A stretch of DNA of 15,825 nucleotides. Origin: Roseilinea sp034431495 (GTDB lineage Bacteria > Chloroflexota > Anaerolineae > J036 > Brachytrichaceae). This document shows positions 7,178 to 13,943 of the stretch, piece by piece. Position 1 is the first letter of the stretch; each line of letters begins with the position of its first letter. The stretch is taken from positions 1-15,825 of the forward strand of contig DAOUDB010000034.1 in assembly GCA_034431495.1 (NCBI GenBank), read 5' to 3'. The notes under the pieces were generated by a model that did no database searches, was not told where the DNA came from, and saw only the letters and a program-made list of their open reading frames with translations. Position numbers and translations under genes: made by a program.

Positions 7178-8533
7178 CTACTTGTCCAGGCCGGTCAGTT
7201 GCCAGATCAACTGGCGGGTGACGGCGCGGGCGTGATGCGTAGCTTGTGTGACGCGATGCTGCGTGTGGGTCGCAGCGCGATCCGGCGCCAGGCTGGGCGA
7301 CATGACCCAGTCTCGCACGGGGCGCGTCGTCTCTGCGAAAGACAGATCGGCGCGCGCGTACTCGAGCGCAAGCCGGGCAAGCCGATCTCGACGGTCAGGG
7401 TTGCGCGACAGAGACAGGATGTGTTCGGCCAGGGCCGGCGCATCGCCGACGGCGAAGCTGAGGCCGGCCCCATTGTCGCGCAACAAATAGCTCAACTCGC
7501 ACCCCTCGGTCGTGAGCACCGGCAATCCCGCTGACATCATCTCCAGCAAGCGCGTGCGCGTGCCATACACAGTTTCATAGTGCATCGCATCCACATTCAG
7601 CCCAACATCACTGTCGCGGTAGTAGCCGGCAATCTCGCGCCAGGGTCGCCAGCCCAGCAGATGATAGCGCGCGCGATGCCTGGAGCCTGCGATCATGCTG
7701 ATGAAGCGGTCGTACTGCGTCTGCGGGCCGGCATACGTGCTGGCCCCGATCGAGACAAAGCGAATGCGCGAATCGCGCGACATGGCGGCTTCCAGCGCGA
7801 CAAACAGCGTGTCCACATCGGTCCACGTGTTGTAGCCACCACACCACAAGACGACGAAATCATCGGTCTGCGCGCCAATCTCAGCCAGCGCAGGCCGCTC
7901 GCGGGGCGAGGATGTGGATGGCAACACAACGTCGGTGGATGGCGCACCCGGCAGCACAATACGCACGAACTCGTAGCCGGTGGTCTGCCAGTTGAGCCGG
8001 CCCGCCATCGCCAGTTCTCCCACGGTCATGTGCGCCTGAGGCGCGCCGCACGCCGAGAAGACATCACCCCGTTGCAGCACCTGCTGCATGAATGCGATGG
8101 TCGTCGGCAGGCCCCGGTTCGACCGCCGACGAAAGGCCGCCAGTTGCATGATCGTGAGGTAGTCGCCGTAGATGTCCATCCAGATGGGCCGGGCGGTGCG
8201 CAGGCGCGTGGCGTACAGACACGGCGCGAAGTTGACCGCCACGACGGCATCGGGGTCAAAGGCGTCATGGACGCGCTGAAGCTGGCCGATCCATCCGGCG
8301 CGGTTGAATGCGATCGGATGATAGGACAGCCGGTCGCGCCACGGCTCGGGAATCTGCTGCGGCCCATGACCGTTTGGAGAGGGCGTCGCGTCTTCGACGC
8401 ACAGGCTTACCACGTGCCCGTCGTCCAGCAAGGGCTGGAGGAATTGCCAGGTGCGGTAGTGCGCCGCCTCAACCTTGGCGGTCGCGTCGAACTGCGGCGG
8501 CTTGTTGCCGATCAGCAAGACCTTGGACATCAT
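7178..8533 (-). CDS. Glycosyltransferase family 4-like (GT-B)
   Basis: A 451-residue protein starting MMSKVLLIGNKPPQFDATAKVE. The frame is open to a GTG at 8557, but ATG 8533 overlaps the upstream stop by one base (TGATG) and leaves a standard first beta-strand; ATG 8530 is equally possible. No strong SD is visible, consistent with coupling to the upstream gene. The donor domain includes VVLWCGGYNTWTDVDTLF (227-244), RYHLLGWRPWREIAGYY (289-305) and YGTRTRLLEMMSAGLPVL (323-340), with E331 at the usual nucleotide-sugar ribose-binding place, then GAGLSFAVGDAPALAEHI. The N-terminal half carries WMDIYGDYLT (118-127). The last 40 residues are a His/Thr/Ala-rich tail outside the usual fold. It would add one sugar to the cytoplasmic lipid-linked precursor. 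A hairpin lies 8 nt after its TAG stop, before the polymerase gene. Confidence 0.85.
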   Translation of the reverse strand: MMSKVLLIGNKPPQFDATAKVEAAHYRTWQFLQPLLDDGHVVSLCVEDATPSPNGHGPQQIPEPWRDRLSYHPIAFNRAGWIGQLQRVHDAFDPDAVVAVNFAPCLYATRLRTARPIWMDIYGDYLTIMQLAAFRRRSNRGLPTTIAFMQQVLQRGDVFSACGAPQAHMTVGELAMAGRLNWQTTGYEFVRIVLPGAPSTDVVLPSTSSPRERPALAEIGAQTDDFVVLWCGGYNTWTDVDTLFVALEAAMSRDSRIRFVSIGASTYAGPQTQYDRFISMIAGSRHRARYHLLGWRPWREIAGYYRDSDVGLNVDAMHYETVYGTRTRLLEMMSAGLPVLTTEGCELSYLLRDNGAGLSFAVGDAPALAEHILSLSRNPDRRDRLARLALEYARADLSFAETTRPVRDWVMSPSLAPDRAATHTQHRVTQATHHARAVTRQLIWQLTGLDK

Positions 8534-9759
8534 CAACCCACAGGATTCCCGGCGCACTCCACGCGACGGGATGACGCGCGCTCAACAACATCACAGAACC
8601 GGCGACCGATCACGGCCCAATCGTACTCCGCCAAAACCAGCCGGCGGGCATTGTCGACGAGCCGGCTGCGCAAGGCCGCGTCGCGCAAGACGCCCATGAT
8701 ACTCGCGGCGAAGTCGGCCGGCGTGTCGGCGATCAGGAGATGCGTGCCGGACTCCACATCCAGACCCTCCGCAGCCTTGGTGCTGCACACAACCGGCGTG
8801 CCGAGCGCCATCGCCTCAAGAATCTTGATCCGCGTTCCGCCGCCAATCCGCAACGGCGCCACGCACACCCAACTTCCGGCCACCACGGGCCGGATGTCAT
8901 CGACGTAGCCGGTGAAGATTACGTGGTCGCCCGGCCTCAGCGACGCAACGACAGCAGGATCGGCCCGGCCCGTGATTCGCAACACCGCCTCCGGCGCCTG
9001 CTGCAAGACAAGCGGGAAGACGCTGCCAAGGAAGTAGCGCATCGCGTCGAGGTTGGCCTGATAGAGCAGCGGCCCGTTGAACACCAGACTATCCGGCTGC
9101 GGCACTACGCCCGGGCATGCCATGCGCGCAACATCGACGCCGTTGGCGACAACTTCGCACGCCGGCCGGCCAGCCGGCAACAGCGCTCGAAGCAGGCGCG
9201 CGTCCCGCTCAGAGACGACCAGATTGAGATCGAACCGAGGGTACAGCCGGCGCTCGTATCTTTCGAACTTGCGCCAGGCCAGCCAGCAGCGGGCGCGGCG
9301 GGCGGCGCCGGCAGCAGCCTCGCACTTCTCCCGCAACACGACGCTCATCGGATAGTCGATGTCGAGAATCCGGCTTGCGCACAGCGCCTGCAACGCATAC
9401 GGGCCGACCACGTAGGTGTACCCAACCACGCGATCGAACCGCGTCTCGCGCGCAAGCCGGGCGACGCAATCGCGCATCTCGGCCGATACCGAAGCAACCA
9501 CGCTCGAAGGCGCCGCAGACAGCCAGCCACGAAGCTTCATCAATGGCCCGTAGACGAACGGACTGCGATGAACCACGCAGACGCCGGCGCAGCGGTGGCG
9601 CATGTGCTCCACCCATTCAGGCTCAACCGGCGTATCCTCAAACGACGCCAGCGTCACCTCGTGGCGCTGCGCCAGGGCAGATGCGAGGTAGTACACCCGT
9701 ATCTTGCTGCCCAGGCATGGTGGATATGGGAACCAGGGAGACAGGAACAGAATGCGCAT
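8533..9759 (-). CDS. Glycosyltransferase family 4, TIGR03087-like (PEP-CTERM/EpsH-associated type)
   Basis: A 408-residue GT-B enzyme. It opens MRILFLSPWFPYPPCLGSKI, the Gly-containing loop of the acceptor-side Rossmann domain, then RHEVTLASF. The donor domain carries VFNGPLLYQANLDAMRYF (226-243), FTGYVDDIRP (282-291) and the signature GGGTRIKILEAMALGTPVV (307-325) with E315; the first Glu of the classical EX7E pair is replaced by Gly. This combination is characteristic of the TIGR03087-like sugar transferases found in exopolysaccharide loci. It aligns by eye along its length with the GT4 at 3340-4584, so they are probably paralogues with different acceptors. The ATG has GGGAGG 4 nt upstream, and the gene follows the sulfotransferase by 72 nt. 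It ends TGA sharing one base with the next ATG (TGATG), which suggests stop-restart translation. Donor and linkage cannot be read. Confidence 0.88.
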   Translation of the reverse strand: MRILFLSPWFPYPPCLGSKIRVYYLASALAQRHEVTLASFEDTPVEPEWVEHMRHRCAGVCVVHRSPFVYGPLMKLRGWLSAAPSSVVASVSAEMRDCVARLARETRFDRVVGYTYVVGPYALQALCASRILDIDYPMSVVLREKCEAAAGAARRARCWLAWRKFERYERRLYPRFDLNLVVSERDARLLRALLPAGRPACEVVANGVDVARMACPGVVPQPDSLVFNGPLLYQANLDAMRYFLGSVFPLVLQQAPEAVLRITGRADPAVVASLRPGDHVIFTGYVDDIRPVVAGSWVCVAPLRIGGGTRIKILEAMALGTPVVCSTKAAEGLDVESGTHLLIADTPADFAASIMGVLRDAALRSRLVDNARRLVLAEYDWAVIGRRFCDVVERASSRRVECAGNPVG

Positions 9760-9804
9760 GGCGCCTCCCAGAGCAACCTGCCTGCCTGCGGCATCGCCCG
9801 ATGG

Positions 9805-9840
9805 CGCGCCTGTGTGCGCCTGTGCGCTCCTTCAGGCGCG
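9805..9840 (-). repeat. Small direct and inverted repeats at the sulfotransferase 3' end
   Basis: On the plus strand CGCCTGTG occurs at 9807-9814 and again at 9817-9824, a 10-nt-period duplication. CGCGCCTG (9805-9812) is an exact inverted copy of CAGGCGCG (9833-9840), and the inner GCGCCTG (9816-9822) can also pair with 9833-9839, leaving a 10-nt loop. The fold would cover the sulfotransferase stop codon (9834-9832). No T-run follows in the direction of transcription, so it is not a convincing terminator. It may be chance in GC-rich DNA. Confidence 0.35.
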
Positions 9841-10590
9841 TTGCGGCGTCGGGGCCGTGGCGGGGGCTGCGATCACTTCGTCGAACATGGCTTCATACTC
9901 GGTGCCGGCGTAGCGCGCGCGCAGTGCGTGGAAATTGGTGATGACTTCACGCAAGTCGTCGCTGGTGGCTTTGAACGTGCTCGGCTTCACCGGCAGCGGC
10001 GCAACGTTCAGGAACTCAAACGTCCGCGCCAGCACCGCGTTAATGTCTTGCAGCATCTCCTCGTATGTGATGGACAGCGTGGGCAGACCGAGACTGCTCA
10101 CGTAATCCGCCGATTCACGGTCTGTTCGCTCGCGGTTGCGCAGCGCTTTTTCGAACTCGGCAAAATCGACCTCGAACGGCGGCAGGCGCTTGGATTCGTC
10201 ATACAGATTCCACATGCCGGTGGCCTTCTCCAGGCGCTTGCCGTTCAAGTGCGAAATGACCGACTTGATCCGGTTGCGCCGCCAGATGTGAATAATCCTG
10301 GGCTTCTTCTCGCGCAGCAACTGGGCGTAGCCGGCGGGATCGGCAAGCTGAACCGGCTTGATCTTGAAGCCGATGGCGCCCTTGCGGCTGATCAGTGGGG
10401 GGGTTAGAAACTTGAGCGTCCATTCTCGCTGCTGTTCGGCAGTCATATCCATGAGTGTCTCGTTCAAACCCAACACGTTTGGATGGGCGTTCATCGAACT
10501 GGTCAGGAAGTTGCTCCCAACCCGGCCAACAATAAACATCACGAAGTAAGTCACTTCAGACCCCAGATAAAACAGTCTTGCCTTGCTCAT
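9832..10590 (-). CDS. Sulfotransferase family protein (PAPS-dependent)
   Basis: A 252-residue protein that would move sulfate from PAPS to a hydroxyl of the glycan. The 5'-phosphosulfate loop is GRVGSNFL (22-29) after a hydrophobic strand (VMFIV). The 3'-phosphate site is the strand IIHIWRRNRIKSVIS (99-113), where R105 and S113 have the R-x7-S spacing of sulfotransferases. The last part, STFKATSDDLREVITNF (204-220), resembles the C-terminus of NodH/Stf0-like enzymes, where such residues help hold PAPS. No signal peptide is evident; the enzyme should be cytoplasmic and modify precursors before export. It is richer in lysine (14 of 252 residues) than neighbours such as the GT4 at 747-2000 (7 of 417), and carries few GCCGGC sites, so it may be a later arrival. 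The C-terminus ends in a low-complexity Ala/Pro/Thr stretch. No sulfate-activation genes are nearby. The substrate is unknown. Confidence 0.82.
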   Translation of the reverse strand: MSKARLFYLGSEVTYFVMFIVGRVGSNFLTSSMNAHPNVLGLNETLMDMTAEQQREWTLKFLTPPLISRKGAIGFKIKPVQLADPAGYAQLLREKKPRIIHIWRRNRIKSVISHLNGKRLEKATGMWNLYDESKRLPPFEVDFAEFEKALRNRERTDRESADYVSSLGLPTLSITYEEMLQDINAVLARTFEFLNVAPLPVKPSTFKATSDDLREVITNFHALRARYAGTEYEAMFDEVIAAPATAPTPQRA

Positions 10591-10600
10591 ATGCTTCAAG

Positions 10601-10605
10601 CTCCT
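10601..10605 (-). promoter_or_regulatory. Ribosome binding site AGGAG favouring the start at 10590
   Basis: AGGAG within GAGAGGAG lies 10 nt before ATG 10590. The alternative in-frame ATG at 10647 has no purine-rich site upstream and would add a Cys-rich 19-residue leader (begins MPCHCRTKC) that does not fit the fold. The spacing is slightly long, so the choice is favoured, not certain. Confidence 0.45.
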
Positions 10606-10660
10606 CTCAAGTGTGATAGCGCATTTTGTGCGACAGTGGCAGGGCATGTCGCGTAGCGTG

Positions 10661-11707
10661 TCAGAGAACCTGGCGGGCGGCCAGGGCCTGCGTCAGAATG
10701 TCATTCACAGATCGGCGCATGGTCAGTTCTGATGTGACCAGCTCATACGCGCGTTCGGCGATCCGGCTGCGCTCGGCGTCCTGCTGTGCGTAGTGCGCGA
10801 TCGTGTCGGCCAGTTGGTCGACCGGCGCCGACACGAGGTGAACGCCCGGCTCAAACGGCGTGTGCGGATAGGTCGGTTCGGTGACAACCATGGCGCGGTT
10901 TGGCGCAGCCAGGAAATAGCGCAGCGAATGATTGTCCCATGGCTCGCGCAGGATATTCAGCACCACGCGCGTGCGGTTCAGAAGCCTGGTGCGCTCGTCG
11001 CCGAACACGTAGGGATGTTCCTCGCCATCGACCATCAGCATGTCCAGACCGCGCTGGCGCAGGTCCGCGCGCACAGCCTGAAGCACGCGCCGGCGCCGGC
11101 TCGACGCCACCTTGCCCAGCCACAACACCGGCACGTCGCGCTCCAGCTTCAGGTCCGCGCCCCAACTGGGATGCGATCCGATAAACGCCACCATGGCGTC
11201 GATGCCGCGCGCCTTGAGATATTGCGCGATCCAACGCGAGCCGACGGCCAACACCGTTAACACGCGGGTCGCGCGCAACCATTTCAGATCGCCAAAGTAA
11301 CGCAGCCGGTGCGCGTAGCGGACCAATGGCTGAAAGCGCGGGTTCAGTTGCCACACGCCTGTGTCTGTTTCACGGTAAGCAAGCCGTTCCAGGCGCGATC
11401 GCGCGTTGCCGGCCAGATGCTGCGCCCAGGCCGGCAAGGCCGGGTTCGAGAATTGCTCGGTCATCCACAGCGCCAGCGCCGGCCGCTCATGCCGGGGCAT
11501 ACGCGACAGTTGGCTTCCCAGAGGCGCCAGACTGCCAAACGGCCCACAGACAAGCACCACGTCCAACCCTTGTGGCACGCGCGCATCAGCCGGGAAGTTG
11601 ATCACCTCGCAGCCAAGATCACGGATTGTAAGAGAGACGAGGGACAATAGATCGGTTTCTTGCTTCCAGTGGACAACGCCCACACGCCTGGACTCTAAAG
11701 ATTTCAT
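10661..11707 (-). CDS. CgeB-like GT-B glycosyltransferase (Glyco_trans_1_2 type)
   Basis: A 348-residue soluble protein. The N-terminal half starts VGVVHWKQETD, then a beta-strand DVVLVCGPFGS, and does not show the Gly-rich loop typical of classical GT4. The C-terminal third resembles the Glyco_trans_1_2/CgeB-type domain: VVLNILREPWDNHSLRYFLA (248-267), then RAMVVTE, EPGVHLVSAPVDQLADTI (286-303), and a final helix with ERSRIAERAYELV. In this family the block binds the nucleotide-sugar in the second Rossmann domain. It probably adds one residue of the repeat unit. The ATG overlaps the aminotransferase TGA by 4 nt, suggesting coordinated expression and possibly use of the amino sugar made by that enzyme (inference from adjacency only). 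A 70-nt gap follows before the preferred start of the sulfotransferase gene. The CDS is certain; the transferase activity is likely but not proven by a catalytic motif. Confidence 0.72.
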   Translation of the reverse strand: MKSLESRRVGVVHWKQETDLLSLVSLTIRDLGCEVINFPADARVPQGLDVVLVCGPFGSLAPLGSQLSRMPRHERPALALWMTEQFSNPALPAWAQHLAGNARSRLERLAYRETDTGVWQLNPRFQPLVRYAHRLRYFGDLKWLRATRVLTVLAVGSRWIAQYLKARGIDAMVAFIGSHPSWGADLKLERDVPVLWLGKVASSRRRRVLQAVRADLRQRGLDMLMVDGEEHPYVFGDERTRLLNRTRVVLNILREPWDNHSLRYFLAAPNRAMVVTEPTYPHTPFEPGVHLVSAPVDQLADTIAHYAQQDAERSRIAERAYELVTSELTMRRSVNDILTQALAARQVL

Positions 11708-12999
11708 GCGGCTCGTTTTACCTCTGCGTTCAGATCACTCCGAACGCGCGTAGACAAGACCTGGTATTGCGTCAGATCGGTGTGCGCGGCAAAGAGCGCC
11801 TTTACCTGCGCAGACTGCTCAATCGCCAGGCGAATCAGCTTGCAGATCGCGTCGGCTTTATCTATCCCCACTGCGCTTGCAGAGGGCAAAGCCAACACGC
11901 GCTGCGACAACGCATCTGTCACCGGCATCGACACGCCGGCATATCTGGGGTCCGAACGATATGGCTCGGCCCGATGGCATCCTGGATGGAAGTATCGACG
12001 CGCCATCACGTTTTCTGCGCGCAGGATGTCCAGAAGCTGGTCGCGGCTTAAGCCGGCCTGTGCTTCATCCACTTCCACAACAACATAGTGGAATGTGTTC
12101 TCTTCGCACTCGTCGTAGATGACGGGGCGTATCCCCGGAATGCCCGCCAGCCCATACAGATAACGCCGATAAACCTGCCGGTTCGTGGCAATGATGTCGT
12201 CCATGCTGTCGAGCAAAGTAAGGCCCATGGCAGCCGAGATCTCGTTCATCTTGCCATTTGTGCCGATGTCGATCACATCACCGTGATCGCTGGCGAATCC
12301 AAAATCGCGCATCTGTCGCAGGCGACTTGCCAGCGCGGCGTTGTAAGTCACCACGGCCCCACCCTCCAGGGCATTGATGCTTTTGGTGGCATGAAAGCTG
12401 AACACCTCTGCATCACCGAAGCCGCCCACCATGCGTCCGCGATATGACGACCCGAAGGCGTGGGCGGCATCGAAAATCAATTTGAGTCCGTGGCGACGGG
12501 CCAGAGATTCGAGCGCATCCACATGGCAGGGCCGGCCCCACAGATGCACCCCTACGATTGCGCTTGTGCGCGGCGTAATCAGCGTCTCGACTTGCCGGGG
12601 ATCAATCGTGTGGGTAAACGGATCCACATCACAGAACACCGGCGTGAGACCCAGCCAGCGAAAGGCATGCGCAGTGGCGATGAACGTGAAGGCCGGCACG
12701 ATGACCTCGCCGCTCAAATCCAGCGCGCGCGCCAGTATTTCCAGGCCGGCCGTGGCATTGCACACCGCCACAGCATGGTCTATCCCGGTTCGGTTTTGGA
12801 TGCGCTGTTCGAACTCACGCACGAACGGGCCGTTGTTGGTCAGCCAGCGGCGATCCAGGGCAGCATTGATGCGCTGAAGGAATAGCCGGCGATTTCCCAG
12901 GTTCGGACGCCCGACATACAGCAGTTCTTCAAACGCCGGGTTCCCACCAAAGATGGCAAAATCTTCGGCGCGCGCTTTGTTGATTCGCAATCTAGACAC
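11704..12999 (-). CDS. DegT/DnrJ/EryC1/StrS family PLP-dependent sugar aminotransferase
   Basis: A 431-residue fold-type I aminotransferase that would transfer an amino group, usually from glutamate, to a keto-deoxy NDP-sugar, giving an amino sugar for the polymer. The PLP lysine is K206 (FHATKSINALEGG). The cofactor-binding aspartate is D177 in FDAAHAFG, with His where many relatives have Gln. NATAG (81-85) is the phosphate-side loop, and RWLTNNGP (51-58) is the conserved N-terminal block, resembling VioA/DesI-type C4 aminotransferases. C3 specificity (FdtB-like) cannot be excluded. The start is GTG with GAGGA 6 nt upstream (13006-13010). The tail after about residue 400 looks longer than in typical ~370-400 residue members. 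Its TGA overlaps the next ATG (ATGA), so the two are coupled. No dehydratase or acetyltransferase partner is in the window. Family is very secure; exact sugar unknown. Confidence 0.92.
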   Translation of the reverse strand: MSRLRINKARAEDFAIFGGNPAFEELLYVGRPNLGNRRLFLQRINAALDRRWLTNNGPFVREFEQRIQNRTGIDHAVAVCNATAGLEILARALDLSGEVIVPAFTFIATAHAFRWLGLTPVFCDVDPFTHTIDPRQVETLITPRTSAIVGVHLWGRPCHVDALESLARRHGLKLIFDAAHAFGSSYRGRMVGGFGDAEVFSFHATKSINALEGGAVVTYNAALASRLRQMRDFGFASDHGDVIDIGTNGKMNEISAAMGLTLLDSMDDIIATNRQVYRRYLYGLAGIPGIRPVIYDECEENTFHYVVVEVDEAQAGLSRDQLLDILRAENVMARRYFHPGCHRAEPYRSDPRYAGVSMPVTDALSQRVLALPSASAVGIDKADAICKLIRLAIEQSAQVKALFAAHTDLTQYQVLSTRVRSDLNAEVKRAA

Positions 13000-13040
13000 G
13001 GCAATTCCTCACTTGCGGGCAATCGATGAAGCAACATGCG

Positions 13041-13943
13041 TCAGGCAACGCGCATGCCCCATCGCCTGCGCACGAAATCAAGCGTGCCCTGCCACATGGC
13101 GTTCCGGTGCTCGCGCATGGCGCGCCAGCGCGGTTTGACGGTCCAACTGGTCAGCGTGCGCAGCGTGGCCTGCCATGCCACCAGCCAGACCTTCAGCGGC
13201 GCGCGGCGCTTGGCCAGCATCAGAAAGTGGTTGCGTGTGTTGTAGTAGGTGACGTTGGGACTGGGGCGATACTCGCGTTGCACACCCTTGTGCCACAACC
13301 TGGCTGCCGGCACGTGCACAACTCTCCAACCATACTCCCTGGCGCGCAGACACCACTCTGTCTCATCGTAGTAGTAGAAGAAGCGGGCATCGAGCGTGCC
13401 GGCCTGATCGACACAAGCGCGCCGCACCATCATCGAGCAACCCGACAGCCAGTCCACATCATGCGGGCGATCGAACTGACCCCGGTCGCGCTCGTTTTCG
13501 CCGTAGTGCAATGCTTCCCAGGCCGGCCCAAGCCGACCGCCGGCCGACTGAATCACATCCGGCTCGGAATGGTGATAGACCATCGGACCGACCATGCCGA
13601 TGCGCCCATCACTCTCGCCCACCTCGACCATGCGAGTGATGCAGTCGGGCGCCAGAATCGTGTCCTCGTTCAACACAAAGATCCAGTCTGCGCCGCGCTC
13701 GCGGGCCAGTTCGATGCCCACATTGTTGTTGCCACCATAGCCCAGGTTATGCGCAAGACTGACCGCCTCCACTTCTGGAAACATGCTGCGCACCGCCTCC
13801 AGCGAGCCGTCACTGGAATTGTTGTCGAGCACGATGACGCTGTGGGCGGGGTATAACGTGTGGCGCAACGAATCCAGACAAGCCAGTGTATCGTCGCGAT
13901 GATTGGTGTTCAGAATGACCGTGATCACGCGCGGCTCTGACAT
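13041..13943 (-). CDS. Glycosyltransferase family 2, rhamnosyltransferase (WbbL) type
   Basis: Three-hundred-residue GT2 (GT-A fold), an inverting transferase acting on lipid-linked glycan. The nucleotide-binding start is VITVILNTNHRDDTLACLDS, followed by VIVLDNNSSDGS (37-47). The DXD-equivalent metal site is NED at 92-94 (VLNEDTI). The acceptor region SGCSMMVRR (168-175) and the acidic YYYDETEW motif (190-197) match WbbL-like rhamnosyltransferases, in which this block usually reads YxEDxD. The last ~70 residues are basic and amphipathic, suitable for membrane association. The ATG at 13943 has a perfect AGGAGG 5 nt upstream (13949-13954), although it lies 19 nt inside the previous gene. A 41-nt gap separates it from the aminotransferase gene. 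It resembles the GT2 at 4619-5536 in layout, but the two are clearly divergent. Rhamnose as donor is only a family-level guess. Confidence 0.9.
   Translation of the reverse strand: MSEPRVITVILNTNHRDDTLACLDSLRHTLYPAHSVIVLDNNSSDGSLEAVRSMFPEVEAVSLAHNLGYGGNNNVGIELARERGADWIFVLNEDTILAPDCITRMVEVGESDGRIGMVGPMVYHHSEPDVIQSAGGRLGPAWEALHYGENERDRGQFDRPHDVDWLSGCSMMVRRACVDQAGTLDARFFYYYDETEWCLRAREYGWRVVHVPAARLWHKGVQREYRPSPNVTYYNTRNHFLMLAKRRAPLKVWLVAWQATLRTLTSWTVKPRWRAMREHRNAMWQGTLDFVRRRWGMRVA

Noticed and set aside
7580..8908. A 442-codon plus-strand open frame
   Set aside because: Antisense to two GT4 genes and crossing their junction; no fold-like pattern of hydrophobic residues.
8740..10407. A 555-codon open frame on the plus strand, longer than any gene called here
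   Set aside because: It lies opposite two genes with clear motifs (GT4 and sulfotransferase), runs across their intergenic gap, and encodes an Arg/His/Gln-rich sequence with no recognisable family. Long antisense frames are expected in GC-rich DNA with strong codon bias.
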